This document shows, in pieces, positions 1-10,502 of a stretch of 64,000 nucleotides of DNA (positions are counted from its first letter, which is position 1; every line of letters begins with the position of its first letter). Under the pieces are notes generated by a model. The model saw only the letters and a program-made list of their open reading frames with translations, made no database searches and was not told the DNA's origin. This DNA comes from Calycina herbarum. Its lineage: Eukaryota > Ascomycota > Leotiomycetes > Helotiales > Pezizellaceae. The stretch covers positions 62,001 to 126,000 of the forward strand of contig LLEY01000095.1 in the NCBI GenBank assembly GCA_001414485.1, in the 5' to 3' direction. Made by a program: the position numbers and the translations under genes.

Positions 1-362
1 ATCATTTGTTGCACAGAGAATAATTCCGTTACTCAAGAGTGGGTGGAAGAGTGAGAGTCTCGTTCTCGCTCAGAGATCGCCGAGTGATTCCATTCCGGGA
101 AGTTCTAGCAATGATCCTTGACTCTATGCAACCCCAGACTGCAGGCGCGGAAGCGGGGTAAAATATCACTATGCGGGGCGAAGAGTGGGGTTACAAGAGA
201 GATATCGTGGGGCAGATATCTCTTCTCATTCTTTGGTGGCGTCTTGATTTCATTCAACAGACAATTTGATAAGGTTGTTATTTACCACGGAAGAGGATTT
301 TTGCCTTGAATTATATTTTATTACGAGCACTTGCTTGCAACTCGGTAAACAAAAGAGGTGTG
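1..362 (+). promoter_or_regulatory. upstream region of the sugar transporter with candidate CreA-type sites
   Basis: This is non-coding sequence before the transporter start at 363. Three hexamers fit the fungal carbon-repressor consensus SYGGRG: GCGGGG at 153-158 and 173-178, and CTGGGG on the minus strand at 132-137. They lie within about 50 bases of each other and 185-230 bases before the ATG. Clustered sites of this kind are usual in promoters of glucose-repressed sugar transporters. The sites are visible in the sequence; the regulation is inferred. Confidence 0.4.
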
Positions 363-2235
363 ATGGCAAAAAATGAATCGAAAGATGAATATGTTGGGGA
401 GAAAAGGTTAACGGAAGATGGTAAGAAAATCATTGAGGAAAATGAGGTGAAGGGGGTAAACACGACTTTTGCATCGATAATGGCGAAGCATAAACCAAAT
501 CCATGGGGAAAAGGACATTTGACACTATATGCTCTCTCAGCAGTATGTTTCCTGAGCTCGACCATGAGTGGTAAGTCTTTTTTTTTCATCTTAGCTTTCC
601 ACCGTTACTTGGATGTTCCGGTAGAGCTGATCCCAAACTCGCAGGCTTTGACAGCTCCCTCATGGGCTCAATCAATGTCCTTGATAATTACACGAATTAC
701 TACAATCTCCCAAAGAAAGGAACAGCTTCCACGGGCATCGTCTTCTCAATCTGGCAGGTTGGACAGATGTGTGCTGCGCTTTTCGTGTGGATTGCAGATT
801 GGCGAGGTCGAAAGACTTTGATTTTTATTGGCGCAATTGGGGCTATTGTAGGCACGATAATTACTGCGACCGCGCCAGACCTCCAAACATTTATAGGAGG
901 GAGATTCTTGCTAGCTTTCTTTGCAACACTTGCTTGCTCTGCGAGTCCGCTCTACTTGGTCGAAGTTGCACCACCACAGTACCGAGGTACTTTGGCTGGC
1001 TTGTACAATACGTTTTATTATTTCGTAAGTGGAAGCATTGAATTTCGACGAAGGAAAGCTAATAAATTTCCTAGGGCTCGATCCTGGCAACGTCTTCGGT
1101 TTATGGTGCTCACAAACACCTCGCCGAGAAAGGCAACTATGATTGGCGTCTACCCCTTTGGCTGCAAATGGCATGTCCGGCAATTGTCTCCGTTTGTATT
1201 ATATGGTTCCCAGAATCACCGCGTTGGCTAGTCGGGAAAGACAGACACGAAGAAGCCCGCGCATTCATCGTCAAATATCACACGAACGGTGACCCAGACC
1301 ATCCCCTAGTCAACCTTGAGATGACAGAAATGATCGAATCTTTACAGCGCGACCCAATTACTAATTGGCGAAACTTCTTTGATATGCGAGTCTTATTCAA
1401 AACTAAAGCTAGGAGATACCGGACAATGTTGAACCTGACATTCGCTTGGTTCGGACAGTTTTCCGGAAACAAGTACACTTCACCTTATCACCATCAAAGA
1501 TCTTGCTAATTTATAGTAGTGTAATCTCATATTACCTCCCATACCTACTAGCAAACGTCGGGATAACCAGTGCCGATACCAAACTCCTCCTAAATATCAT
1601 CTACGCGATCGTAGGTTACATTTTTGCCACAGCCGGAGCAAGAATGCACGACGTAATCGGGCGACGAAAAATGCTTCTCGGTGCGACTGCAGGCTTGATA
1701 CTGGCACTATCCATCACAGCCGGAACAGCAGCTGGCTACGTGAGAACCAAAAGTCACACCTCCTCTTCGGCATCAATTGGGTTTATCTTCATCTTCGGGG
1801 CAATTTTCGCATTCGGATTTACCTCCATGCAGCCGATTTATCCAGCGGAGGTGATGAGCAACGATATGAGAGCAAAGGGAATGGGAACTTATAAATTGAT
1901 GGGAGGGTGTGCGGGGTTTGTTAATACTTTCGCGGCACCGATTGCTCTAAGTAATGTGAGTATTGATCCGAGTCTGGTTCGCGGCGAGATGACTCGGCTA
2001 ACTGATATAGATTGGATATTGGTTCTACGTTTTCTTTGTCTTTTGGGATTGCTTTGAGTTCGCATTCATGTATTTCTTCTTTGTAGAAACCAAAGGCTTG
2101 ACGCTTGAAGAAATGGATGATATTTTCGAGTCGAAGAATCCGAGGAAAGCGAGCACGTACGTTAAGAAGGTTAAATTACAAACGGTTGTTGATGAGGATG
2201 GTAATGTTAGAGAGCAGATCAAGACTTTGGTGTAG
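363..2235 (+). CDS. MFS sugar transporter, lactose-permease/hexose type (5 exons)
   Basis: This is a proton-coupled sugar uptake carrier of the plasma membrane, sugar porter family of the major facilitator superfamily. Exons are 363-570, 645-1024, 1075-1472, 1517-1955 and 2011-2235, giving 549 residues, normal for the family. All introns are GT..AG and 44-74 bases long. Visible family marks are GRKTLIF after the second helix, PESPRWL before the central loop, GRRKML in the second half and the C-terminal [10 protein letters not shown] block. The ATG at 363 is the first in frame; the open frame extends upstream but without an ATG. The substrate cannot be read from the sequence; the closest resemblance I recognise is to fungal lactose permease-like carriers. 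Confidence 0.9.
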
Positions 2236-2416
2236 CTTGGTGTGGAATCTTTTGATCGCCCGCTATAGGGCTTCGCTTAACGAAATAATTTTATAGGGTT
2301 GTCTCTGGATTTCTTCAAAAGTTCTACTAGAAAATTCACTTAAAGCTTCTCTTGGTGAAGCATTAGATGATCGTCATCACAAATGTGGTCACATGACCTT
2401 ATTGTGTGAAATAGGT

Positions 2417-3612
2417 TTAAGTGATTTTCTCGAGAAGGGCATCGAAAAACTCCACCCCTTGAAATCTAGCCAACTGTAGCAAGGTTCGTCCATTATCACC
2501 TCTATAATCTGTGTTTGCTCCCTTCCTCATCAAAGAAAGTCTACACAACCCCAAGACGGCCTTTTCTTACTGCTACCGCTAAAGGTGTTTCGTTATCAGC
2601 GTTGAAACAATTGATGTCAATATCCAACGAAACTAGTCGGCCGACAAGCTTTTCAATTCCCACAAATGCCAGTGCAAATGTTGGGCCATATTTCAGGTTA
2701 ATGGTCCACTTGCTTGAGTGAAGGCCAGTAAACCCGTCTCCAAGCAAAATCGCTGGCCATAAAATACAAGAAGTAGACCTTGTATCGCAAATGCGAGATG
2801 CCAGCTCCACTAAAGACTCTTCTTTATATCCAATACTTTTGAAATGAGTTGCCCAGTATTTTCCACAATATTCCAAGAAAACGTTGCTTCTTAGAGAGAC
2901 CTTCAGTTCCATATCTTTGTGTGGCCATTCGTTTAGTAGAACTTCGATCAAATTTCCTTCCCTCTTTGGGCTTCTAACGCGATCGTGCTCTACTGGCCCA
3001 TTTTCATGCAGATCAGATGACTCATCTCTTGTATGAAGTTTGAGGGACACTTGAGGTAGCTCAAATCGCTCGAAAGAGAGATACCAGAGACAACTTTTAA
3101 GTATGACCAAATCTGATTCCGCCGGAATCAAAGAATTTCTCCAAAAATCCGTTGTCGATATAGCTCTCCCTTGCTCAGATTGGACCAGAAATTCCTTTGG
3201 CGTTTGATGGATTAAAAATACTCGGTTTTCAAAAACACTGATAAAGAGTCCACATAAATCTCGAGGTGCGATTCTCATTTGGTCCCACTTCGGGAGCTCA
3301 AGATCTTCATACGACTTGGTGTCTTCAGATATGTACAGGGCAACTCCAATTTATTCGACGGTGAGGGGCTGTTTCGCTCCAACAACGATGCGTAGCGGCT
3401 TCTTAGACTGTTCAAACTTTGTACTCTTGTTTAGGATTTTGACATAAGCATCTTCGACTGTGCCTGGTAGATTCAACACTACACCATGTACAGTTTCTGT
3501 GGCAATTCGTGGTTCTGTTTCGAGAATCTTGAACACAAGATGGATCTATAGGTATGTTCGATTCTTGGATTTTAAAAGTGTAGGAGGAATAGGGTGACGT
3601 ACAGGGTAGACT
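2417..3612 (-). pseudogene. NACHT-ankyrin (NLR-like) gene remnant, 5' part lost
   Basis: Reading down the minus strand there is the C-terminal part of a fungal NACHT module (LPGTVEDAYVKILNKST near 3440-3470), then the connecting region (HQTPKEFLVQ near 3190) and ankyrin-type repeats (NETPLAVAVRKGRLG, GANTDYRGDNGRTLLQLA) to a stop at 2417. Lesions seen: an in-frame TAA near 3350 just after PLTVE, and one extra base near 2540 after GRLGVV, after which the ankyrin reading continues in another frame. An intron (GTACGT..CTATAG) near 3548-3604 is still recognisable. Everything upstream is replaced by a mariner transposon. Intact relatives act in heterokaryon incompatibility and innate-immunity-like cell death; this copy cannot. 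Confidence 0.8.
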
Positions 3613-3659
3613 ATAGAGCACCAGGGGGTGTCAGAAATCGTGAGACGGCACGGACCACC

Positions 3660-4905
3660 AAAATAAGGAGGGAAAGTACTAAATTACATTTTACTACCAC
3701 AAAGCACTCTTAATTGGCTTTCCACCTGTTCGTGCTAATAGCTTACATCTCCTAGGCATATCTGATATCCTTCTTCTAACTTACTTAAGTGTAATCTTGC
3801 TCCACTCCTCTTACAAAGCCTTCTTTAACTCCGGAATACTACTAATATTCCTCCGGCGAACCCTTTGCTTTAATAATGTTCCAAAGTGACTCCTAAGGAT
3901 TACAATCCGGATAGTCAGGAGGGTGGATTATATTAGTAATCCAGTTCTCGTCCTTAATCTTCCTTACAAGTCTATCTTTCCGTATACTGTGAGAGGGGTC
4001 CCTGTCCTCTTAAAATAACCATCCTACATAGAACCCTTCTTCTTTAATCCGTAATTCCTAAATTGCCTTAACATATACAGGTAGAAGGCGCTCGCAATAG
4101 TACTTCTAGGTCATTATATTGCCCTTAGGACGTAGCTCTTTAAGATAACCGATATCTGCTTCCCACTCTAATAAGCGAAGATAGAACTCGTTTTCTAGCT
4201 CGTTCTTCTTCCTAGTAGGCTTACAAGGCCTTTTAGCTTAAATAACATCATCATTTTCATCGTTATAGTACTCAAGCTCCTCTGCCTTCCTATACCAGTT
4301 ACACCATCCTGCTATATATATGCGAACCCCCTGCTTTGCCCCCCTCTCTTATATATTCTCGGGATCGTATCTTATACCTTCTTCTTATAGGTAGCGCTCT
4401 TGTATAAATGAAGTTAGGTCAACGTAAGCTTCGTTAGAGAAGATAACTCGTATCCAATATCGTAAGTCCTTATACTGCCATTTCTTGCCATAAGCAGTTC
4501 GTTTTTTAAGGTTCTGATCCGACATCTTCTTCTTAACGTATGCTGCCTTATATCTGTGAGCGTTACGAGTATGTCTAAGGAGTGTACGTTATATAGTTCA
4601 GGTAGAGCAGTTGATATAATAATACTCTAGCATAGCGTCATATAACAGGTTGCAAACAGGATTTTCAGAGGGTATTACAAGCATTTTTACAGTAGGTTTG
4701 CCTACTTTTACGCGTCTACCTAGGATAGAGGATCTTTTACGAGTTCGCCGATATACTAGGGAGCCTATTTAAGTACGTTCGCGGAGCCATCGTGAGGCAG
4801 TAGATTTATCGACATTCTTAGATCGTGCAATGGCGCGCATAGACTCATTATCGTAACAGCTATCGTACGCCTCGTAAATCGGGGTTTTTTGGTAGTAGTG
4901 CTTTC
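3660..4905 (-). pseudogene. mariner/Tc1 transposase remnant
   Basis: Minus-strand translation gives a helix-turn-helix-like start (ESMRAIARSKNVDKSTASRW, near 4775-4850) and then the DDE nuclease in pieces. The first catalytic block reads FSNEAYVDL, so the first catalytic Asp is apparently Asn (near 4440). The second block reads EDRDPSHS (near 3985), and the third YPDCNP followed by a stop in place of Gln, then ESLWNIIKA (near 3890). More than ten in-frame stops interrupt it, nearly all TAA or TAG where relatives have Gln or Trp codons, the changes RIP makes. It is non-functional. Subfamily assignment within Tc1/mariner is not attempted. Confidence 0.85.
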
Positions 4906-4934
4906 GCCATGAATAAAGGGCCTCGGAGGGGTCT

Positions 4935-5176
4935 TGTCAGGGCTTGTAGCAAGTGCTGATGAATTGAACTACAGAGGCTGTCTATGTACAAGAAGATTCG
5001 ATTGTCCTTTCCAAGCCAGAGTCCTTGCCAACTTATATACTCAGTCAGCTCATTCTAGAGGGTTCTGCCAAGAGTACTCTCGAAGGTTCTGTCACGTCCA
5101 TGCGTTGCTAAGCGAGGCCACGTGAATACGTCGCTGGAGTACTCCAAGACTTACTCCACGGGTACAACCCTTAACA
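4935..5176. mobile_element. solo LTR (242 bp) with 5-bp target duplication GGTCT
   Basis: The segment starts TGTCAGGG and ends CCCTTAACA, the TG..CA form of LTRs, and GGTCT stands directly on both sides (4930-4934 and 5177-5181). The same sequence recurs at 61623-61862 as the 3' LTR of a Gypsy element. It is therefore a solo LTR left by LTR-LTR recombination after that family inserted between the mariner right end and its transposase. This copy keeps many CpA and TpG steps, whereas the copy at 61623 has lost most of them to TpA. Confidence 0.92.
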
Positions 5177-5339
5177 GGTCTGGGGAGCCTCTGGGCGGTC
5201 GGTATTTCGAGTACTAGGTGCTATTATATAGAGATTAAAGGTTTATTTACTATAACAAGGGTTTATGGTGTTGTGCGCTATGACCACCCTCTAATTTCGC
5301 TAAACTGTCTCACGATTTCTGACACCCCCTGGTGTTATA

Positions 5340-8300
5340 TAAAAAGAGACAAAGTATTAGCTTATAGCTATACCAAAGCTACTAAAGACACTCTAAAGAT
5401 AATTAATATAGTAGTATTCTATACTTACGCTAGATAATAAGACGTAGAAGTGTTCTTTCTATTATTATACGAAATCGACTAGAGGCTAAAAGAGCTTACT
5501 AGTTAGTAATACTCTAATCTACTAGTACTAGCTAAATACTATACTAATAATAGTCTTACTAGTTATAAGCGTATAGAAAAGGAACTTTATTTCAAAGAGA
5601 CTAAAGTAGTATACTAGTAGTCTCTACGCTACTAAAAAGCAGCTAAGCTATATCTTTAAGAAGTCTTACTTAATAATATTTAGAAAAGCCTTAATAAATA
5701 TAATAATCTAAAGACTATTAATCTAGCCTCTTTACTACTCTAGTAGTACTATCGATATCTTCCGCTCTTCTAACTATAAGTAGTAGACGAATTACTCTCT
5801 TACTAAGACTACGATCTTTATATTAAGTTGAAACTAGAGATAGGAGCACTCTATAGCCTACTATATAATATATCTATTAGAGAATTAGAAGTCCTACGTA
5901 AACACCTAAAAGAGTAACTTAATAAGGGCTTTATAAGAGCTAGTACGTTACTAGTAGCATCGTCTATACTATTTATAAAGAAGCTAGAGAGAGGCTTACG
6001 CTTTTGTATAGACTATAGACAGCTTAATAATATTACGATTAAGAATCGATACTCGATTCCTTATATCTAAGAGATACTATAGAGACTAAGTATAGCTAAG
6101 TATTATACTAAGTTAGACGTTGTCGTAGTATTTAACTATATTAGAATATAAGAGAGAGATAAATAGCTTATAGTATTTAATACTTAGTATAGTCTTTTTA
6201 AGTTATTAGTTATACTATTTAGCTTAACTAATTTACTTATAATATTCTAAGCTAGGATTAATAAAGTTTTATACCTCTTATTAGATATCTTTTATATAGT
6301 ATACTTTAATAATATTCTTATCTTTTTAGATAACCTATACTCTTACTACTAGTACGTATACTAAGTCTTTAATACTCTTTAAAAAGCTAGTCTCTACTTA
6401 GATATCAAGAAGTGTAAATTTAAAACCTAAGAGGTTTAATACCTTAGTATAATTATCTCTATTAATAGAGTAAGAATAGACTCTGAAAAAGTCTCTATAA
6501 TCGTCTAATAGAAAGTACCTTTAAATCTTAAAGACCTCTAAGCCTTTCTAAGCTTTATAAACTTTTACTATTACTTTATTAGAAACTTCTCTAAGATTAT
6601 TAAGCTACTAAATCACCTGTCTAAGTTAAATTTACTCTGGGAATAGACTATAGAGTATACTAACGCTTTTGAGACTTTGAAATTAGTATTTACTTTAGTA
6701 CTTATACTACGCTATTTTAATTCTATAAAGGAGGTTATCTTAGAATACGACTCTTTAGACTACGTATCCGCTGCTATTCTCTTCTAGTACTACGATAGTA
6801 TATTATACTTAGTCGCCTTTATATCGAGAGTCTTTAACTTAGTAGAATATAACTATAAAATTTATAATAAAGAGCTGCTTACTATTGTTTAAGCCTTTGA
6901 AGTATAGCGCTTAGAACTCTTAGAAACAGTCTACCTAATCTTAGTTATTACTAATTACTCTAATTTAACGTACTTTATAACTATAAATTAACTTACTCGC
7001 TACTAAGTATATTAGAGCGAGTTTCTCTCCTAGTTTGACTTTATTATTAAATTAGTACTTAGAAGAGTAATAGCAAAAGTAGATAGTAGAATACAGCTTT
7101 TCTAGGATCTACTCTTATTATCTAACGATTCTTAAGTACTATACTAGTAGTAATTACTTCTGAAACCTTATAATTTAAACCTAGCTATATATATAACACC
7201 TCTTTAGAACGAACTTGAACCTATAGAAGAGGACCTAGAAGAGCTAGAGCTAGAGCTAGATAACTTTAAACTTACTCGACTTTTTTATAAAAGTTATTAA
7301 GAAGACCTATTTTAGACTTGTATTTCTAGGGAGATAAATAGAACAGACTATACGCTTTATTTAAAGGAAATACTCTTATTAGAATATTATGTTACTAAGA
7401 GTAAGCTCTACTTTTAAGATAGACTATACGTTCTAGATACTAAGCTTAGAGTCTAGCTTTTTTAGAGAATCTACGACTTAGTTAAGAGTAGTTACTCTAG
7501 TAAGAATAAGATGTTTAAACTAGTATCTAGAGACTACTAGTAGTCTAAACTTTATAAGAATATTAAGTAGTTTATTAAAGCTTATAAGAGTTGCTTTTGA
7601 AATAAGTATTCTTAGCTGTAATACTAGAGTACTTTGAAGCCTCTTCTTATTCTAACCTAGTAGTAGAAGGACTTATTTATTAATTTCATAGAACTGATTA
7701 TAGTAGTTATTAATAGACTTATAAAGAATTACTATATTATTCTATACTATTTAAAGTAGACTACTATTAACTTAGCTCGCTTATTTATATAAGACGTCTA
7801 GAAACTCTATAGTCTACTAGACTTTATTATCTTTAATAGAGGCTCGCTATTTATTATAGTATTTTAGAAAATAGTCTATAATATATTATATATATAAATC
7901 GACCTTTCTACTACCTACTACTTTAAAACTAATAGCTAAACTAAGATTACTAATAAATCTATTTCTAAATACCTTTACTAGTATATTAACTACGCTTAAG
8001 AGGATTAGGTTTAGTTCTTACTACTAGCTAAGTTTATTATAAGGAACGTATATAGCTTAGCTATAGATATATTACTCTTCTTTATAAATAACAGTTACTA
8101 TTCTTAAGTAAGCTTTAGCCTCTCTTAAACTATACTTGATTCTTAAAGCGTAGTTACTAGTATAACTTTTACTATAAAGATAAAAGACGTTTTAGTACTT
8201 CTACGTATAAAACTCCTTATCTTAAGAAATAGAATAGAGGAAGCTACTAACGTCTACTGATTATTAGCTTTTATATATAGAGTAGAGGATATAGTTATAC

Positions 8301-9180
8301 TTAGTACTAGGAATATTAAGTTAGCTAAACTAATTCCTAAGTTTAATACTAAGTATATTAGTCCTTTTTATATACTTTAAGCTATAAACTTCTACGTATA
8401 TAAACTAGAACTATCTTACGAACTAGAATTAATATATAATATATTCTATACTAACCTACTACGCTCTACTACTAGTATCTCTATACTAGGTTAGATAAAC
8501 TAACCTCTGCTATTAGTAGTAATCGACGATAGTAGATACGTACTCTAGGCTATAAAGGAAATAGTAAATTTAAGAAGAGATAAGACTAAAGGATTTTAAT
8601 ATCTTATTTAATAGAGAGGCTATAGAGTAGAGGCGGACTTATAAGAGGTATTAACTTATATAATATATAGTACTACTTTATTTCGTTAGTTTAAGAAGCG
8701 CTTTCTATATAAGTTAAAACCTACTGAAAATAAACGACTATAAGCCTAGAAAGACTACGAGGAAGATAAGAAGAGACGAGGAAATTAAGTAGAGAAGAGA
8801 GACCTTATATAAGAGTTTTTGATTTAGTAAATAAGCTTGCTTTTAAGCTCGCTTCTAAGTAGCTCGTTAAGCGAGATTACGAATATCGTAGATATATTCT
8901 TTTACAGATATATAAATAGCTAAGAAAGAGCTTCTCTCTTTATTTCTTCGTAAATAATCTATTTCTTAATCTTTACTATAATAATATAATAGCTTAATTA
9001 CTTTAAAGAATATATCTTTCTATTAAAAGTATCTCTTTAATAAGTATATAAAGAACTTCTAATTTAGTTTAGTTAATAATTAAGTATATACTTAAGTAAT
9101 ATCTTTAATATATACTTATAAATCTAGATAAATCGTATAAATATAAGAATAATCTTTTAGCTTACTTTTTAGATAGTAAG
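5340..9180 (+). mobile_element. Gypsy (Ty3-like) retrotransposon pol, heavily RIP-mutated
   Basis: Plus-strand translation, ignoring dozens of TAA/TAG stops, reads in order: reverse transcriptase ([20 protein letters not shown] near 6000-6060; YFNN where the YxDD catalytic box belongs, near 6300), RNase H (EYDSLDYVSAAILF near 6740), integrase zinc-binding region and core (KLVSRDY near 7510-7540) and a C-terminal chromodomain-like block (about 8560-8690). CpA and TpG are almost absent over nearly 4 kb while CpG, CpC and CpT persist, the hallmark of saturated RIP on both strands. The 5' part (LTR, gag) is not recognisable between 5335 and about 5800. No function remains. Confidence 0.92.
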
Positions 9181-9410
9181 TATTATAGCGCTGGTCCGTA
9201 ACCTAGAAGAATACACGTGACAAGCACCTGACCTTGGCAACTACCTCGGGAATAACGACGCTAGAATAACGACGCGCCTTATAATTACTAAGCAACCTCT
9301 TTTCTCTAGGTATATATACCGCGTTGCTCTCGTAGATAGATCTATAGCTTTAAATTCTCGAATTTATATATATATACTCTTATACCTTTGTCTTTAGTTA
9401 TAGATTATAA
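9181..9410 (+). repeat. LTR related to the Gypsy LTR at 61343 (3' boundary uncertain)
   Basis: Directly after the Gypsy pol region, the sequence TATTATAGCGCTGGTCCGTA begins a stretch that aligns for about 70 bases with 61343 onward, differing mainly by C/T and G/A changes. Bases 9190-9345 form an island that is richer in G and C and still has CpA steps, between fully RIP-mutated flanks. I place the right end near 9410 only because AT-rich unidentifiable sequence follows. Confidence 0.55.
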
Positions 9411-9964
9411 TAGTAAGAGCTTAAGTAAGAACTAGAGACTTTTAATTATTATTATATACTTAGATTACTAAGCTTAACTTTATAAAAGTAAGTATTATAT
9501 TCTTAAACTTAATATTATCTACGAATTATAATCTAAAGATTCTACTATTAGAAAGTAAATTATTCTAAGTAATAATCTTAAATATATCTTAATTAGTTAA
9601 TCTATTAGCTATAAATACTTTAATATTATACTTCTTCTTAATAGAAGAGAGAAAGGTTTTAATATTATTAAAAGTAATATAGCTTTTAGTTTTATTAATA
9701 AAAGTATTTATTTCTTAGAATAATCTCTTAAAAGACTTCTTTAATAGTCTTAGATACTTTTATAGTTATTCTTATCTATACTTTTAAATTAGTTCTAAAC
9801 TTAATTCTAGTAAATTAGTATAGTTATCTTATTATTAAACTTCTATCTAGTAAAGTTAGTATTAAGTTTAAAGATAAGATTAAAGCTTCTTTTAAAGTTT
9901 AGTTTTATTATCTTAATTAATAGTACTCTTTTAGAAGCTTTAGATATTTCTTTAAAGCTATCTA
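9411..9964. other. AT-rich, unassigned transposon-derived sequence
   Basis: This stretch is very AT-rich with almost no CpA or TpG, so it is RIP-mutated repeat DNA. By position after an LTR it could be the 5' internal region of a second Gypsy copy, but I recognise no gag motif. It stops sharply near 9965, where normal base composition resumes. Confidence 0.4.
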
Positions 9965-10502
9965 GATGAAGGTGGTAACTCCAAGCGTTTGGAAGTAAAG
10001 AGGTAGCCCTTCATAGTAGCGAGTCTGTAGCCGTGGTGTTTCGTTGATTGCCCGGCCGCCATCTGAATTGCGTCGAGTTAAGGTCGTAGGAGACGAAGCG
10101 AATTGTTTATGGGTTGTTCGGTGTTGACTGCGCGGTCTTGAGTTGAATTGCTTAAGTTGATCGTGAGATTGAGCTGGTTGTTTGTCGTGTGCTGCATCAA
10201 CCGCGAGGTCTTGAGAGGAATTGTATCCCGGGTAAAAGTAAGACGAAAAAGAGAAAACGATGGTATATCACCCCTACCTAGTTCTTGCTAGGAATGTGAT
10301 GATTCTTCTCAAATCCTGGAGTCCACACGAATAACAACAACTCACATAGTATAAGATCATAAAGCGAAAAATAATTATCCTCTTTCTTTTCTATCCTATT
10401 AGCCCTAATGTGCTCTTGCAACGAAAAGAATAGTACTAGCCCTCGTCCATCGCTTCATATTCCATCCCCAAATCATACCCACAGAGCTCATCTGCCTCTA
10501 CT
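9965..10502. other. transposon edge to F-box-like cluster; no gene seen
   Basis: Normal-composition sequence with no supported reading frame. Near 10045-10225 a degenerate unit occurs three times (forms of GCGGTCTTGAGTTGAATTG). It may be leftover upstream DNA of another F-box-like copy; this is a guess from position. Confidence 0.3.

Larger units (their letters stand above)
3619..5334 (-). mobile_element. Tc1/mariner-type DNA transposon with 28-bp perfect inverted ends
   Basis: The ends at 3619-3646 and 5307-5334 are perfect inverted repeats of 28 bases, starting CACCAGGGGGTGTCAG. TA dinucleotides lie three bases outside each end, fitting TA-targeted insertion. Between the ends, the minus strand encodes a broken transposase. 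The element is about 1.7 kb, of which 242 bases are a later solo LTR insertion and 5 a target duplication. It has removed or displaced the 5' part of the NACHT-ankyrin gene. Its mutations are mostly C-to-T or G-to-A, but it is less AT-rich than the Gypsy element beside it, so its exposure to RIP looks different. Confidence 0.9.

Noticed and set aside
4934..5125. 63-codon plus-strand frame
   Set aside because: It lies wholly inside the solo LTR.
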